From the NCBI RefSeq assembly GCF_042648445.1, contig NZ_JBHRYB010000010.1:1-64000 (forward strand): a stretch of 64,000 nt of DNA. Reading direction: 5' to 3'. This DNA comes from Bacterioplanoides pacificum (lineage in GTDB: Bacteria; Pseudomonadota; Gammaproteobacteria; Pseudomonadales; Oceanobacteraceae). Below are positions 16,665-24,571 of the stretch, piece by piece; position 1 is the first letter of the stretch; each line of letters begins with the position of its first letter. Below the pieces are notes generated by a model, which searched no databases, had not been told where the DNA came from, and worked only from the letters and a program-made list of their open reading frames with translations. The position numbers and the translations under genes are program-made.

Positions 16665-16730
16665 CAAGGCGCTGCTGTCGGACAAATTTTCCGCTGCGCT
16701 CCAAATTTGCCGCAGAGCGCGGCGTTAAGT
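16659..16730 (+). other. attC site 2 (72 bp)
   Basis: It runs from GTATAAC (16659-16665) to GTTAAGT (16724-16730), with a near-palindromic interior (GGCGCTGCTGTCGGACAAAT pairing with the ATTTGCCGCAGAGCGCGGC side). GTATAAC is the exact complement of the GTTATAC that ends attC1, so 14639-16724 is one cassette carrying the restriction-modification genes. Confidence 0.82.
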
Positions 16731-16804
16731 CGAAAAATCGAGTCGTGGAACCCGGCACCCATTCGTGTCAAAATTGAGTGATACGCGAACGAGAGGTTTT
16801 TGCC

Positions 16805-17029
16805 ATGAATCTTCAGAAAATTGAAGACGAGGCGCTCCACCTTCCTAAAGAGGAGCGAGCACAATTGATCCAGCGACTGGTATTAAGTCTGGAGTCTCCG
16901 TCAGAAGAAGAGCTCAGGTCCGATTGGTTGCTTGAGGCTCGGCGTAGAGGGGAAGAGCTGGATAATGGCACTGTTCAGGCTGTGCCTGGTGAGGCTGTCA
17001 TGAGGAAGGCTAGAGCACTGATCAAATGA
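16805..17029 (+). CDS. Antitoxin, putative addiction module component family
   Basis: This 74-residue protein starts at the ATG at 16805 with a GAGAGG site. It matches the short 'addiction module component' antitoxins: an N-terminal helix EDEALHLPKEERAQLIQRLVLSLE, then a Trp- and Arg-containing segment (DWLLEARRRGEELDNG) and a C-terminal helix that would bind the toxin. The stop overlaps the toxin start (ATGA). Confidence 0.78.
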   Translation: MNLQKIEDEALHLPKEERAQLIQRLVLSLESPSEEELRSDWLLEARRRGEELDNGTVQAVPGEAVMRKARALIK

Positions 17030-17319
17030 CCTATTCTTTTCACCCGGCAGCGGAAGCCGAGTTTCTGGAATCAGTTGGTTATTACGAATCAAAAGTTCCG
17101 GGATTGGGTGGTGCCTTCATAGAGGAATTTGAGGCCTTGGCCAATTTAGTTGGCGAGACACCAAAAGCCTGGCAAGTTGAGTTGCCGCCAGATATTCGTA
17201 GAGCGCCCCTTCACAGATTTCCGCTATCCATCGTTTACCGAGAGAGGCCTGATGGTTTTCAAGTTCTGGCTGTTGCCCATGACCGGCGACGTCCGCAGTA
17301 CTGGCTTGGTAGGCTTTAG
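17026..17319 (+). CDS. RelE/ParE-family toxin
   Basis: This 97-residue protein has the RelE/ParE fold pattern: FHPAAEAEFLESVGYYESKVPGLGGAFIEEF helices, then RRAPLHRFPLSIVYRE and the final strand VLAVAHDRRRPQYWLGRL. ParE-type members poison gyrase and RelE-type members cut mRNA; the target is not decidable here. It overlaps the antitoxin by four bases and ends directly in attC3, so the pair is a self-maintaining cassette. Toxin-antitoxin cassettes are thought to stabilise cassette arrays. Confidence 0.82.
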   Translation: MTYSFHPAAEAEFLESVGYYESKVPGLGGAFIEEFEALANLVGETPKAWQVELPPDIRRAPLHRFPLSIVYRERPDGFQVLAVAHDRRRPQYWLGRL

Positions 17320-17391
17320 CAATCGGCTGCACAGCGACCGATTTTCCGCCGTTTCGCGGCTCCAAACCGGCGCGTGAGCCGGGTGTTGGAA
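17313..17391 (+). other. attC site 3, degenerate left end
   Basis: It aligns well with attC2 in the middle (an ATTTTCCGC core, then a CTCCAAA segment) and ends in GTTGGAA (17385-17391). The opening should be ACTTAAC to match the preceding core site, but reads CTTTAGC. The site is therefore decayed or foreign and may be hard to mobilise. It closes the recognisable array. Confidence 0.6.
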
Positions 17392-17446
17392 CACCAAACT
17401 TAAGAGGGAGTTGAGTGGCATCAGAGTTGTTGAGAATCAAAAAAAG

Positions 17447-17475
17447 AAGGAAACTCGAGATGAGTTGGTTTCCTT
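17447..17475. terminator. Hairpin downstream of the cassette array
   Basis: AAGGAAAC (17447-17454) pairs perfectly with GTTTCCTT (17468-17475), with an A-run before it. On the minus strand it is followed by a T-run, so it would work best as a minus-strand terminator. Confidence 0.45.
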
Positions 17476-17482
17476 GTATTAA

Positions 17483-17686
17483 AAAGCAGACTCCGCTGGC
17501 AAAGATCTGTCGTCGTACGAAGCGCTGAACCTGATCGATTTCTTCCCCATTCCACATTATAAAAACGAACCGTTTCAGCAGATTACTGCTGCCATGGTGG
17601 CTAAATACAGAGATCGTCTGAATATTAAGCCGTTCAGCAATAATGAAGCATTCCGGGTTCAGGATGATGAGCTCATCAGGTATTAG
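17483..17686 (+). pseudogene. C-terminal remnant of an unidentified enzyme, perhaps peptidase S51-like
   Basis: There is an open frame of 67 codons with no start, preceded directly by a stop, between the hairpin and speE. It reads SYEALNLIDFFPIPHYKNEPF, then a KYRDRLNIKPFSNNEAF stretch. The IDFFPIPHY motif and the following pattern remind me of peptidase-E-like (S51) proteins, but with low certainty. It is clearly a tail of a longer gene whose front was lost where the array now ends. Confidence 0.4.
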
Positions 17687-17766
17687 CCTTATTTGAAAAC
17701 GTTGCCAGCCAGCAGGGTTATGATGCTGAGTCGTTAACTGGCGCCGATCAGGTCAGCCAATAACAA

Positions 17767-17784
17767 CCCGGGCTGTTGCCCGGG
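17767..17784. terminator. Hairpin at the end of speE
   Basis: CCCGGGC (17767-17773) pairs with GCCCGGG (17778-17784) across a four-base loop, about 20 bases past the speE stop on the minus strand. The T-run is weak. Confidence 0.5.
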
Positions 17785-17803
17785 TCAGCCATAAAACCAA
17801 CGC

Positions 17804-18694
17804 TTAGTCTTCAATACCTAATGAACGTTTCATAAACTCCGGCAGGGCAATGCCAGCGGCATGAATTTCAGCATTGTAATATTCGGTGCGGAAGGTTTTT
17901 TCCGCCGCATCTTCCACCCGGAATGCGGTTGCGTCGCCACCTTTGCAGGCCAGGGTGCAACTCCACCAACCGGATGGATAAATCACCTGCGGGAACTGGA
18001 AGGTGTGGCTGGATGAGGCACCGGCCGTTGCCATATCCAAATGAATATTTTTGATAATGGTATCGCTGTGATACAGCGGAGATTCGCTTTGTTGCACCAC
18101 GATGCCGCCTTCTCGCAGGGCGTTAAAACAATCGCGGTAAAAATCGACGGCAAATAGTCCTTCTGCCGGACCTACCGGGTCGGTGCTGTCGATGATGATG
18201 ATGTCGAGAGATTCCGGCGCACAGTCTTTCACCCATTTAATGCCATCATCAAAACGAATATCGGCACGTGGGTCGGCGTTGGACTCGCACAGCTCAGGAA
18301 AATATTTTTCCGCCATACGGGTCACCATTTCATCGATATCGATCTGGGTGACGTTCTCCACCCCCGGGTGTTTCAGTACTTCACGCAGGGTGCCGCAGTC
18401 GCCGCCACCAATAATAGCGACCTGTTTCGGGTTGGGGTGGCTGAACAAGGCCACGTGCGACATCATTTCGTGGTAAACAAAATTTTCCCGGCTGCTGACC
18501 ATGGTACAGCCGTCGATCACCATCAGTTTGCCGTAGCTTTCGGTATCGTACATGTCGATGGTCTGAAACTCGCTCTGTACGCTTTCCAGCTTCTGTTTGA
18601 CCTTTAGTGAAAACGCCGAACCTTCGGCGTCAAACACCTCGGTAAACCAGCCATTGTCAGCAGACACAGCAGATGGGGATGAAGATGTGGTCAT
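17804..18694 (-). CDS. speE: Spermidine synthase
   Basis: This 296-residue polyamine aminopropyltransferase has a Rossmann-type domain with VAIIGGGDCGTLREVLKH. The substrate-binding and catalytic segment is IIIIDSTDPVGPAEGLF, preceded by the YHEMMSH motif. It transfers an aminopropyl group from decarboxylated SAM to putrescine. The gene is divergent from speA across about 100 bases, so arginine-to-spermidine synthesis is partly gathered here; speD and the agmatine-processing genes are not in the window. Residues 1-12 are low-complexity Ser-rich. Confidence 0.9.
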   Translation of the reverse strand: MTTSSSPSAVSADNGWFTEVFDAEGSAFSLKVKQKLESVQSEFQTIDMYDTESYGKLMVIDGCTMVSSRENFVYHEMMSHVALFSHPNPKQVAIIGGGDCGTLREVLKHPGVENVTQIDIDEMVTRMAEKYFPELCESNADPRADIRFDDGIKWVKDCAPESLDIIIIDSTDPVGPAEGLFAVDFYRDCFNALREGGIVVQQSESPLYHSDTIIKNIHLDMATAGASSSHTFQFPQVIYPSGWWSCTLACKGGDATAFRVEDAAEKTFRTEYYNAEIHAAGIALPEFMKRSLGIED

Positions 18695-18798
18695 GGCAGA
18701 TACTCAAATGAATGGATGTGCATTAAAATCGGCGCAACGATAACCCAAGCCTGATGCAGCGCCAAGCGCTTTTGCCGGGCGTTGAATGAGCCATTTTA

Positions 18799-20733
18799 GT
18801 GGATAACTCAGCTGTTATGACATCCGATTCGTCAATCACCGGCCAGGCCGGCGATCACTACAATCTGCCGTACTGGAGCGAAGGTTATGTGCGTGCCAAT
18901 GCTGAGGGGGAGTTGTGTATTTATCCACAGCCGCAGCAGGCGCAACATATCAACCTCCAGCGGCTGCGTCAGCAGCTGAGCAGCGCCGGGTTACGCCAGC
19001 CGGTGCTGGTGCGTTTTCCGCAAATCATTCATCACCGGATGCAGTCGCTGGTAGATGCCTTTCAGCAGGCCCGCGACGAGCTGGATTATCGCGGTGATTA
19101 TCGCCCTGTGTATCCGGTTAAGGTCAATCAGCAGCAGCCGGTGGTGGAGCAGGTACTGGAAGGTCAGCGCCGCGCCGGGCTGCAACGTCTCGGGCTGGAG
19201 GCAGGCAGTAAACCGGAGCTGATCGCGGTGTTATCTCAGCTGGGTTCCGACCCCGGCACGATTGTGTGTAATGGCTATAAAGACAGCCATTTTGTAAGGC
19301 TGGCGCTGATGGCGGAAAAAATGGGCCATCAGGTGTATATCGTGATTGAGAAGTTGTCGGAATTACCCCTGGTGATGGCCGAGGCGCAGCAGCTGGGGGT
19401 CAGCCCGCGGCTGGGAATTCGTGCCCGGCTGGCGACCATAGGTAAAGGCAACTGGCAGAACACCGGCGGCGAAAAATCCAAATTTGGTTTATCGGCTTAT
19501 CAGATTCTGCAGGTGGTTGAGCAGTTACGTGGTGATGATCAGCTGGATTGTTTGCAGTTGCTGCATTTTCACCTGGGTTCGCAGCTGGCCAATATCCGCG
19601 ATATCCAGACCGGCCTGGGTGAATGCAGTCGCATTTTTGCCGAGCTGGTGCAGCTTGGTGTGGCGGTGCAATGCCTGGACGTGGGTGGTGGCCTGGGGGT
19701 GGATTACGAAGGCACCCGATCGCGCAGTTATTGTTCGATGAATTACAGCATGGCGGAATACGCCCGCAATGTGGTGGCGGCCTTTAAGGATATCTGTCGT
19801 GAGCTGAATCTGGCCGAAGAGCCCACCATTATCACGGAATCCGGCCGCGCCATGACCGCGCATCATGCCCTGTTATTAACCGAAATTATCGATGCGGAAT
19901 CGCCCCACGAAGGGCCGATCCAGCCGCCGTCAGCGCAGGCGCCGCAGGCATTGCGCGGGCTGTATCAGATTTTTGATCAGTTGTGTGTCAGCGACAGCGA
20001 TTGGTCGGCACGCTCGCTGGCGGAGTTGTATCACGATGTCCAGCACTGGCAGGCGGATGCTCAGGCTGCGTTTGTGCAGGGTATTTTCAGCTTGTCACAA
20101 CGGGCGCAAAGCGAGGCGTTGTACAGCCGTATTTGCCGGGAGCTGAAGCAACGGTTAAACCCGCTGCACCGTCATCACCGTCAGCTGCTCGACGAGCTGC
20201 ACGAAAAACAGGCCGATAAGGTGTTTGTTAACTTTTCTTTATTTCAGTCGCTGCCGGATGTCTGGGGTATTGATCAGATTTTCCCGATTGTGCCGCTGAC
20301 CGGGCTGGACCAGCCGATTCGCCATCATGCGGTGTTGCAGGACATCACCTGTGATTCCGATGGCCGTATTGATCGTTATGTTGATGGCGAAGGAACCGAG
20401 CCCTGCCTGCCGTTGCCCAGTATCGCCCGCGGCGAAGCGCTGGCATTTTTTATGGTGGGTGCTTATCAGGAAATTCTCGGCGATATGCACAACTTGTTTG
20501 GCGACACTGACTCGGTTGACGTGTTGCTCGACGATCAGGGGCAGCCGCAGTTACACAATCCGATTCAGGGCGACGACATCAGCGTGGTGTTGGATTACGT
20601 CAACTTCTGTCCGCAGGATATCCAGCAGCGCTTGTTGCACCAGGTGCAGCAGTCGGGCTTGTCGGTCGCGGATAAAACCCTGTTTGCTTCCGAGCTGAGT
20701 GAGTCGCTGCAGGCTTATACCTACTTATCCTGA
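18799..20733 (+). CDS. speA: Biosynthetic arginine decarboxylase
   Basis: This 644-residue alanine-racemase-fold PLP enzyme carries the pyridoxal lysine in VYPVKVNQQ. The barrel motifs HFHLGSQ and LDVGGGLGVDYEG are also present. The C-terminal segment with CDSDGRIDRYVDGEG contains the substrate-binding Cys-Asp of this family. It makes agmatine, the first step to putrescine. Length fits E. coli SpeA (about 650). Confidence 0.92.
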   Translation: MDNSAVMTSDSSITGQAGDHYNLPYWSEGYVRANAEGELCIYPQPQQAQHINLQRLRQQLSSAGLRQPVLVRFPQIIHHRMQSLVDAFQQARDELDYRGDYRPVYPVKVNQQQPVVEQVLEGQRRAGLQRLGLEAGSKPELIAVLSQLGSDPGTIVCNGYKDSHFVRLALMAEKMGHQVYIVIEKLSELPLVMAEAQQLGVSPRLGIRARLATIGKGNWQNTGGEKSKFGLSAYQILQVVEQLRGDDQLDCLQLLHFHLGSQLANIRDIQTGLGECSRIFAELVQLGVAVQCLDVGGGLGVDYEGTRSRSYCSMNYSMAEYARNVVAAFKDICRELNLAEEPTIITESGRAMTAHHALLLTEIIDAESPHEGPIQPPSAQAPQALRGLYQIFDQLCVSDSDWSARSLAELYHDVQHWQADAQAAFVQGIFSLSQRAQSEALYSRICRELKQRLNPLHRHHRQLLDELHEKQADKVFVNFSLFQSLPDVWGIDQIFPIVPLTGLDQPIRHHAVLQDITCDSDGRIDRYVDGEGTEPCLPLPSIARGEALAFFMVGAYQEILGDMHNLFGDTDSVDVLLDDQGQPQLHNPIQGDDISVVLDYVNFCPQDIQQRLLHQVQQSGLSVADKTLFASELSESLQAYTYLS

Positions 20734-20870
20734 GAGAAAAAAAGTTGTAATAAATGTGATCGGATTCTGGCGAATGGCTGCGGCTGGTCTATAAGTATTG
20801 GCAACTGAATAAAGTTGCCTGAGCGGGCAGCAATACTAACCAGCAACTCTCTCGCAAAGACAGGAGACTG

Positions 20871-21140
20871 ATGATGGCCGATGACGATCTGGACATGCAG
20901 GAAAATGATAACGGCTCAGAAGAGCTGAAAGACAAAAACAGCGATGACCATGATGCTTCTTCCGCTGATGATTACGTAACCAGCACCAGCAGTGCTGCCC
21001 GGGATGAATTACGGCAATCGATGGAAGATGATGTGGCGGCATTTCTGGCCCGTGGTGGCAAGATTCAGGAAATTGACGATAACGTGATGGCTGATCCGCC
21101 GCGCAAACCTCAAACCAGTTACGGCAGCCGGCCGATCTGA
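20871..21140 (+). CDS. sutA: SutA-like RNA polymerase-binding regulator
   Basis: This 89-residue protein is very acidic over its first 45 residues, then has a short helix (RDELRQSMEDDVAAFLARGG). The conserved tail is KIQEIDDNVMADPPRKP... ending SYGSRPI. Tail and layout match SutA of Pseudomonas aeruginosa, a small protein that binds RNA polymerase and helps transcription in slow-growing cells. Two adjacent ATGs (20871, 20874) follow the AGGAG site. A strong terminator follows the gene. Confidence 0.75.
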   Translation: MMADDDLDMQENDNGSEELKDKNSDDHDASSADDYVTSTSSAARDELRQSMEDDVAAFLARGGKIQEIDDNVMADPPRKPQTSYGSRPI

Positions 21141-21167
21141 TCCTGAGTTTTTGTCACTCTATAGTGG

Positions 21168-21209
21168 TAAGCCTTTGCCGATAAGCCTTTGCCGATAAGC
21201 CTTTGATAG
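21168..21209. repeat. 14-base tandem repeat after sutA
   Basis: TAAGCCTTTGCCGA occurs at 21168-21181 and 21182-21195. A third, diverging copy (21196-21209) forms the left arm of the sutA terminator, so the duplication copied terminator stem material. Confidence 0.8.
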
Positions 21210-21252
21210 TACAGTGAAATATTTGCACGACTGTACCATTAAAGGCTTTTTT
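21197..21252 (+). terminator. Rho-independent terminator of sutA
   Basis: AAGCCTTT pairs with AAAGGCTT followed by a T-run. Inside, GTACAG pairs with CTGTAC, giving a long two-part stem. Confidence 0.75.
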
Positions 21253-21399
21253 GTTGCCCGGACTCGGTCATTGTTCTGAGATTTTGCCCGCTTTTTAACC
21301 ATATTCGTGCCAATTTGCTGCCAAAGCGGGCCAGTTCGCTAACAAGCATAAACAGAGCTGGTACACTGCTGGCCCAAATAGCAGCATGGAAGCTGAGTT

Positions 21400-22152
21400 A
21401 TGTACACCTATTCAAAGAAGTCGCGAAGACGTATGCACGCATTTCCTGCAGCCATCGCTCTGCTGGTGGTGGTTTTATTCTGGTTATTATCCGGCTCCGG
21501 CAAAGTATTTGCCTCGGAGGAGCAGCTGTTGCTGTCGGTTGAGCAACTGCCGCACTGGTCGCTGGACTGTGATGACTGCCTGCTGGAGCCTCAGTACGAT
21601 GTACTGGTCGGCAATGTACTGCGGTTGCAGAGTCGGGGTGAAATGGTGCTCAGCCGCGAGCTACAGCAATCGCCCCGGGCGCCACGACTGAACTGGCGCT
21701 GGACGGTAGATGCCTTTGTTGAACGTCAGCCATTATTACGCCTGACGGTGCAGGCTGAAGAAACCGAACACTGGCCGCAGCGCACTTTGCATTATGTCTG
21801 GGACAGTGGTCGCGATGCCGGGGATGAACAAAGCCTGTCGGATTTTGAACATCTGATCGTGGTGAACGGTCGTGACAGTAAAGCGGAAAACTGGCAGCAG
21901 GTGCAGGCCGACCTGAACCGTGACTGGCAACGGATTTACGGCGAAGACTTCCCCCGTATCGAGACACTGGAAGTGGCGCTGGGAATGCCGGGAGAATCCG
22001 GTGGCACCGGTGGTTTTGTGCAGCAGCTGAGTATTTCTGCGGCTCCGGAGCTGGCTGATAACGACATGCCGCCGGCGCCAGTACCAAACAGCGAGCAAAC
22101 GCTGACGGTCGATCAGGTTAAACAACTGCCGGCGACGGCCGCCGGAGAGTAA
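21400..22152 (+). CDS. DUF3047-type secreted or membrane-anchored protein
   Basis: This 250-residue protein has a basic start and one hydrophobic segment (about 14-32) acting as signal peptide or anchor. Its body carries the DUF3047 pattern: LRLQSRGEMVLSREL, a LNWRWTVD strand, LRLTVQAEE, a LHYVWDS motif, IVVNGRDSKAENWQQVQADL, and a C-terminal VALGMPGES strand. The family folds as a beta-sandwich and has no known role. The Pro-rich last 30 residues look disordered. It is transcribed alone and ends at a strong bidirectional terminator. Confidence 0.7.
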   Translation: MYTYSKKSRRRMHAFPAAIALLVVVLFWLLSGSGKVFASEEQLLLSVEQLPHWSLDCDDCLLEPQYDVLVGNVLRLQSRGEMVLSRELQQSPRAPRLNWRWTVDAFVERQPLLRLTVQAEETEHWPQRTLHYVWDSGRDAGDEQSLSDFEHLIVVNGRDSKAENWQQVQADLNRDWQRIYGEDFPRIETLEVALGMPGESGGTGGFVQQLSISAAPELADNDMPPAPVPNSEQTLTVDQVKQLPATAAGE

Positions 22153-22177
22153 CAATCACGGCGTTATTGTCAGCCGG

Positions 22178-22217
22178 AAAAAAGGCCCTTCTGCCAGCAA
22201 CAGAAGGGCCTTTTTTT
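22178..22217. terminator. Strong bidirectional terminator
   Basis: AGGCCCTTCTG pairs perfectly with CAGAAGGGCCT across a short loop, flanked by an A-run and a T-run. It serves the DUF3047 gene and the convergent phosphatase remnant. Confidence 0.9.
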
Positions 22218-22243
22218 ATCCGCATTTCAGCGTGCCGCAATCG

Positions 22244-22646
22244 TTACCGGCGTTGCACGGTACGCTGGTAGGCTGGCTGGAAAGCGCCGCTGTCCGGGTT
22301 GACGGTATAAGCGGTGCCGCGTAACTCGTCGCCCTGAATTTCAATATAAAAGAAGCCGAGAATATCATCCTGTTGCCAGTGGTAGTCGTTCAGCTCGGTT
22401 TTGGTCAGGAAGTTTTTGGTTTTAGCCCCCGCACCTGGCGGCACAGACCGCTTCCAGGGCCGCAGCGACCTTATATTGGCCGTCTTTGCCGGTGCCGGAG
22501 TCGCCGATAGCAATAAAACGCACCACGGTGTCAGCGGCGGGGTATTCCACCGTTTCATCGACGGGGCTGGAGTCGGGGCTATCGGACATGGCAGCACTGA
22601 CTGCCGGGAGGCTGGCCAGCGCCAGCGCAAGCAACGTTTTTTTCAT
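22244..22646 (-). pseudogene. Metallophosphoesterase gene with a large internal deletion
   Basis: The first 70 codons from 22646 give a signal peptide (MKKTLLALALASLPAVSA) and the start of a calcineurin-like phosphatase (VRFIAIGDSGTGKDGQYKVA). The frame then stops at about 22422. In another frame the last 50 or so codons read KTKNFLTKTELNDYHWQQDD... and end at 22244, like the C-terminus of the same family. Intact members are over 300 residues. The middle, with the remaining metal-binding motifs (GDN, GNHD-type), is missing, so the product cannot be active. Both ends are well preserved, which suggests a recent loss. Confidence 0.75.
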
Positions 22647-22883
22647 GGGGTTATCCTGTGTGGTGAGTGGTCATGGCCGACTGCAGACTACCGGGCACAG
22701 ATGACCGATTTGTTATTGTTTTATTAAGGGCCGTGCCGGCTGAGTATGGCAGTAAAGAGTAGAAACGGTACATCAGTACCTGAAATTGGCCTGAATTGTT
22801 AACAGCCCGTGGTCAGGGACGCAGACAACGGCGGGCGCGCTGCTTAAAATAGCCGCCTTTTGTACAGACTCAGGGATGATTTC

Positions 22884-24569
22884 ATGATCATTGGTATCGA
22901 TTTAGGCACAACCAACAGCCTGGTGGCGGTGTTTCAGAACGGCGAAAGCCGGTTGATTCATAACGCGCTGGCGGAGTTTATGACGCCGTCGGTGGTTGGC
23001 CTGGACGATGAAGGCCGGATCATCACCGGTCGTGCGGCCAAAGACCGGCTGCAGACACACCCACACCAGACCGTGGCGTTATTTAAACGCCTGATGGGCA
23101 GCGACAGTGTGGTACGGCTGGGGGATCATGAATTTAAAGCGCAGGAACTGGCGGCTTTTATTCTGCAGCAACTGAAACAGGATGCCGAAGCGGCACTCGG
23201 GATCGATATCGAAGAAGCCGTGATTACGGTACCTGCGTATTTTAACGACAGTCAGCGGCAGATGACCAAACTGGCCGGACGGCTGGCGGGTTTTAAGGTT
23301 GAACGATTACTGAACGAGCCGACCGCGGCGGCTCTGGCTTACGGTGCACACGAGGAACTCGACAGCCAGCTGCTGGTGTTCGATCTGGGTGGTGGCACCT
23401 TCGATGTATCGGTGCTGGAAATGTTTGATGGCGTGATGGAAGTGCGTGCCAGCGCTGGTGATAACCGTCTGGGGGGTGAGGATTTTACCCGTCTGATCGT
23501 GCAGGACTTCTTCGATTATCTGCAGCAGCAGGGGATTGAGGCACAACGTCTGCAACAGGACTACTGGCCTCACCTGCTGGCCGAAGCGGAGCGTGCCAAG
23601 ATCGCCTTGTCCAGCTCCGGGTCCTATGCCTTACAGCTGCAGGTTGCTGATCAGCGTTATGTGTTTGACTACAGCCGCCAGGCGTTTGAGCAGGCCGCGG
23701 AGCCGCTATTGCAGCGGCTGATGACTCCGGTGCGCCAGGCGCTGAAAGATTCTTCCATTCGTGTCGGCGAACTCGACCAGGTACTGATGGTGGGCGGTGC
23801 CACACGTATGCCGCTGATTGCCCGCATGGTGGCACGTATGTTTGGCCGGTTACCGTCGCGCAGCGTGAATCCGGATGAAGTGGTGGCGCTGGGGGCTGCC
23901 TGTCAGGCAGCGTTAAAAGCTCAGGATCAGGCCATCGCTGACGTGGTGTTAACCGATGTCTGCCCTTATACCTTAGGGATTGAAGTGGTTAACGACGTGG
24001 GGGAGCGTCGTATCGATGGTGTGTTCAGCCCGATTATCGAGCGTAATACCGTGATTCCGGTCAGCCGCAGCGAGCGTTATTACACCACTCATGATCAGCA
24101 ACAGCAGGTCAGTATTAAAGTGTTCCAGGGGGAGGCGCGTCAGGCCCGGGATAATATTTATCTTGGCAAACTGGAAGCCGAAGTACCCGCCGCTGCCGCC
24201 GGGGAAGAGGCACTGGATGTGCGCTTCAGTTACGACATCAATGGCTTACTGGAAGTGGAAACCACCATTGTCTCCAGTAATAAAACCTTCAGCATGGTGA
24301 TTGCCAATAATCAGCAACTGAGTGAAGACGACATTCAGCAAAGTCTGAAAAAACTCAGCAGCCTGAAAATTCATCCGCGTGAAAACAGCCGTAATATGGC
24401 TTTTCTCAGTCGTGCCAATCGCTTATATGAACAACATCTGGGTGAACAGCGCGAACAGATCGGGCGGCTGATTGATTATTTTAATTCGCTGCTGGAACAG
24501 CCGGGGCAGCAGGATATTGATCAGCTGCGGCAGCAGCTGGAGCGGGAACTGGAACATTTCGAGTTGTAA
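22884..24569 (+). CDS. hscC: HscC-type Hsp70 chaperone
   Basis: With the ATG at 22884 the product has 561 residues, the length of HscC and about 75 shorter than DnaK. It carries the Hsp70 nucleotide motifs IGIDLGTTNSLVAVF, a FDLGGGTFDVSV phosphate loop and VMVGGATRMPLI, plus a shortened C-terminal lid. HscC is a specialised Hsp70 that works with dedicated J-domain partners. The gene two bases downstream encodes a J-like membrane protein, as hscC is linked to djlC in E. coli. Confidence 0.88.
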   Translation: MIIGIDLGTTNSLVAVFQNGESRLIHNALAEFMTPSVVGLDDEGRIITGRAAKDRLQTHPHQTVALFKRLMGSDSVVRLGDHEFKAQELAAFILQQLKQDAEAALGIDIEEAVITVPAYFNDSQRQMTKLAGRLAGFKVERLLNEPTAAALAYGAHEELDSQLLVFDLGGGTFDVSVLEMFDGVMEVRASAGDNRLGGEDFTRLIVQDFFDYLQQQGIEAQRLQQDYWPHLLAEAERAKIALSSSGSYALQLQVADQRYVFDYSRQAFEQAAEPLLQRLMTPVRQALKDSSIRVGELDQVLMVGGATRMPLIARMVARMFGRLPSRSVNPDEVVALGAACQAALKAQDQAIADVVLTDVCPYTLGIEVVNDVGERRIDGVFSPIIERNTVIPVSRSERYYTTHDQQQQVSIKVFQGEARQARDNIYLGKLEAEVPAAAAGEEALDVRFSYDINGLLEVETTIVSSNKTFSMVIANNQQLSEDDIQQSLKKLSSLKIHPRENSRNMAFLSRANRLYEQHLGEQREQIGRLIDYFNSLLEQPGQQDIDQLRQQLERELEHFEL

Positions 24570-24571
24570 TT

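Noticed and set aside
14561..16730. CRISPR-like array in the repeat-rich cassette region
   Set aside because: The hairpin elements differ in length and are separated by genes, as attC sites are; no short regular repeats and spacers.
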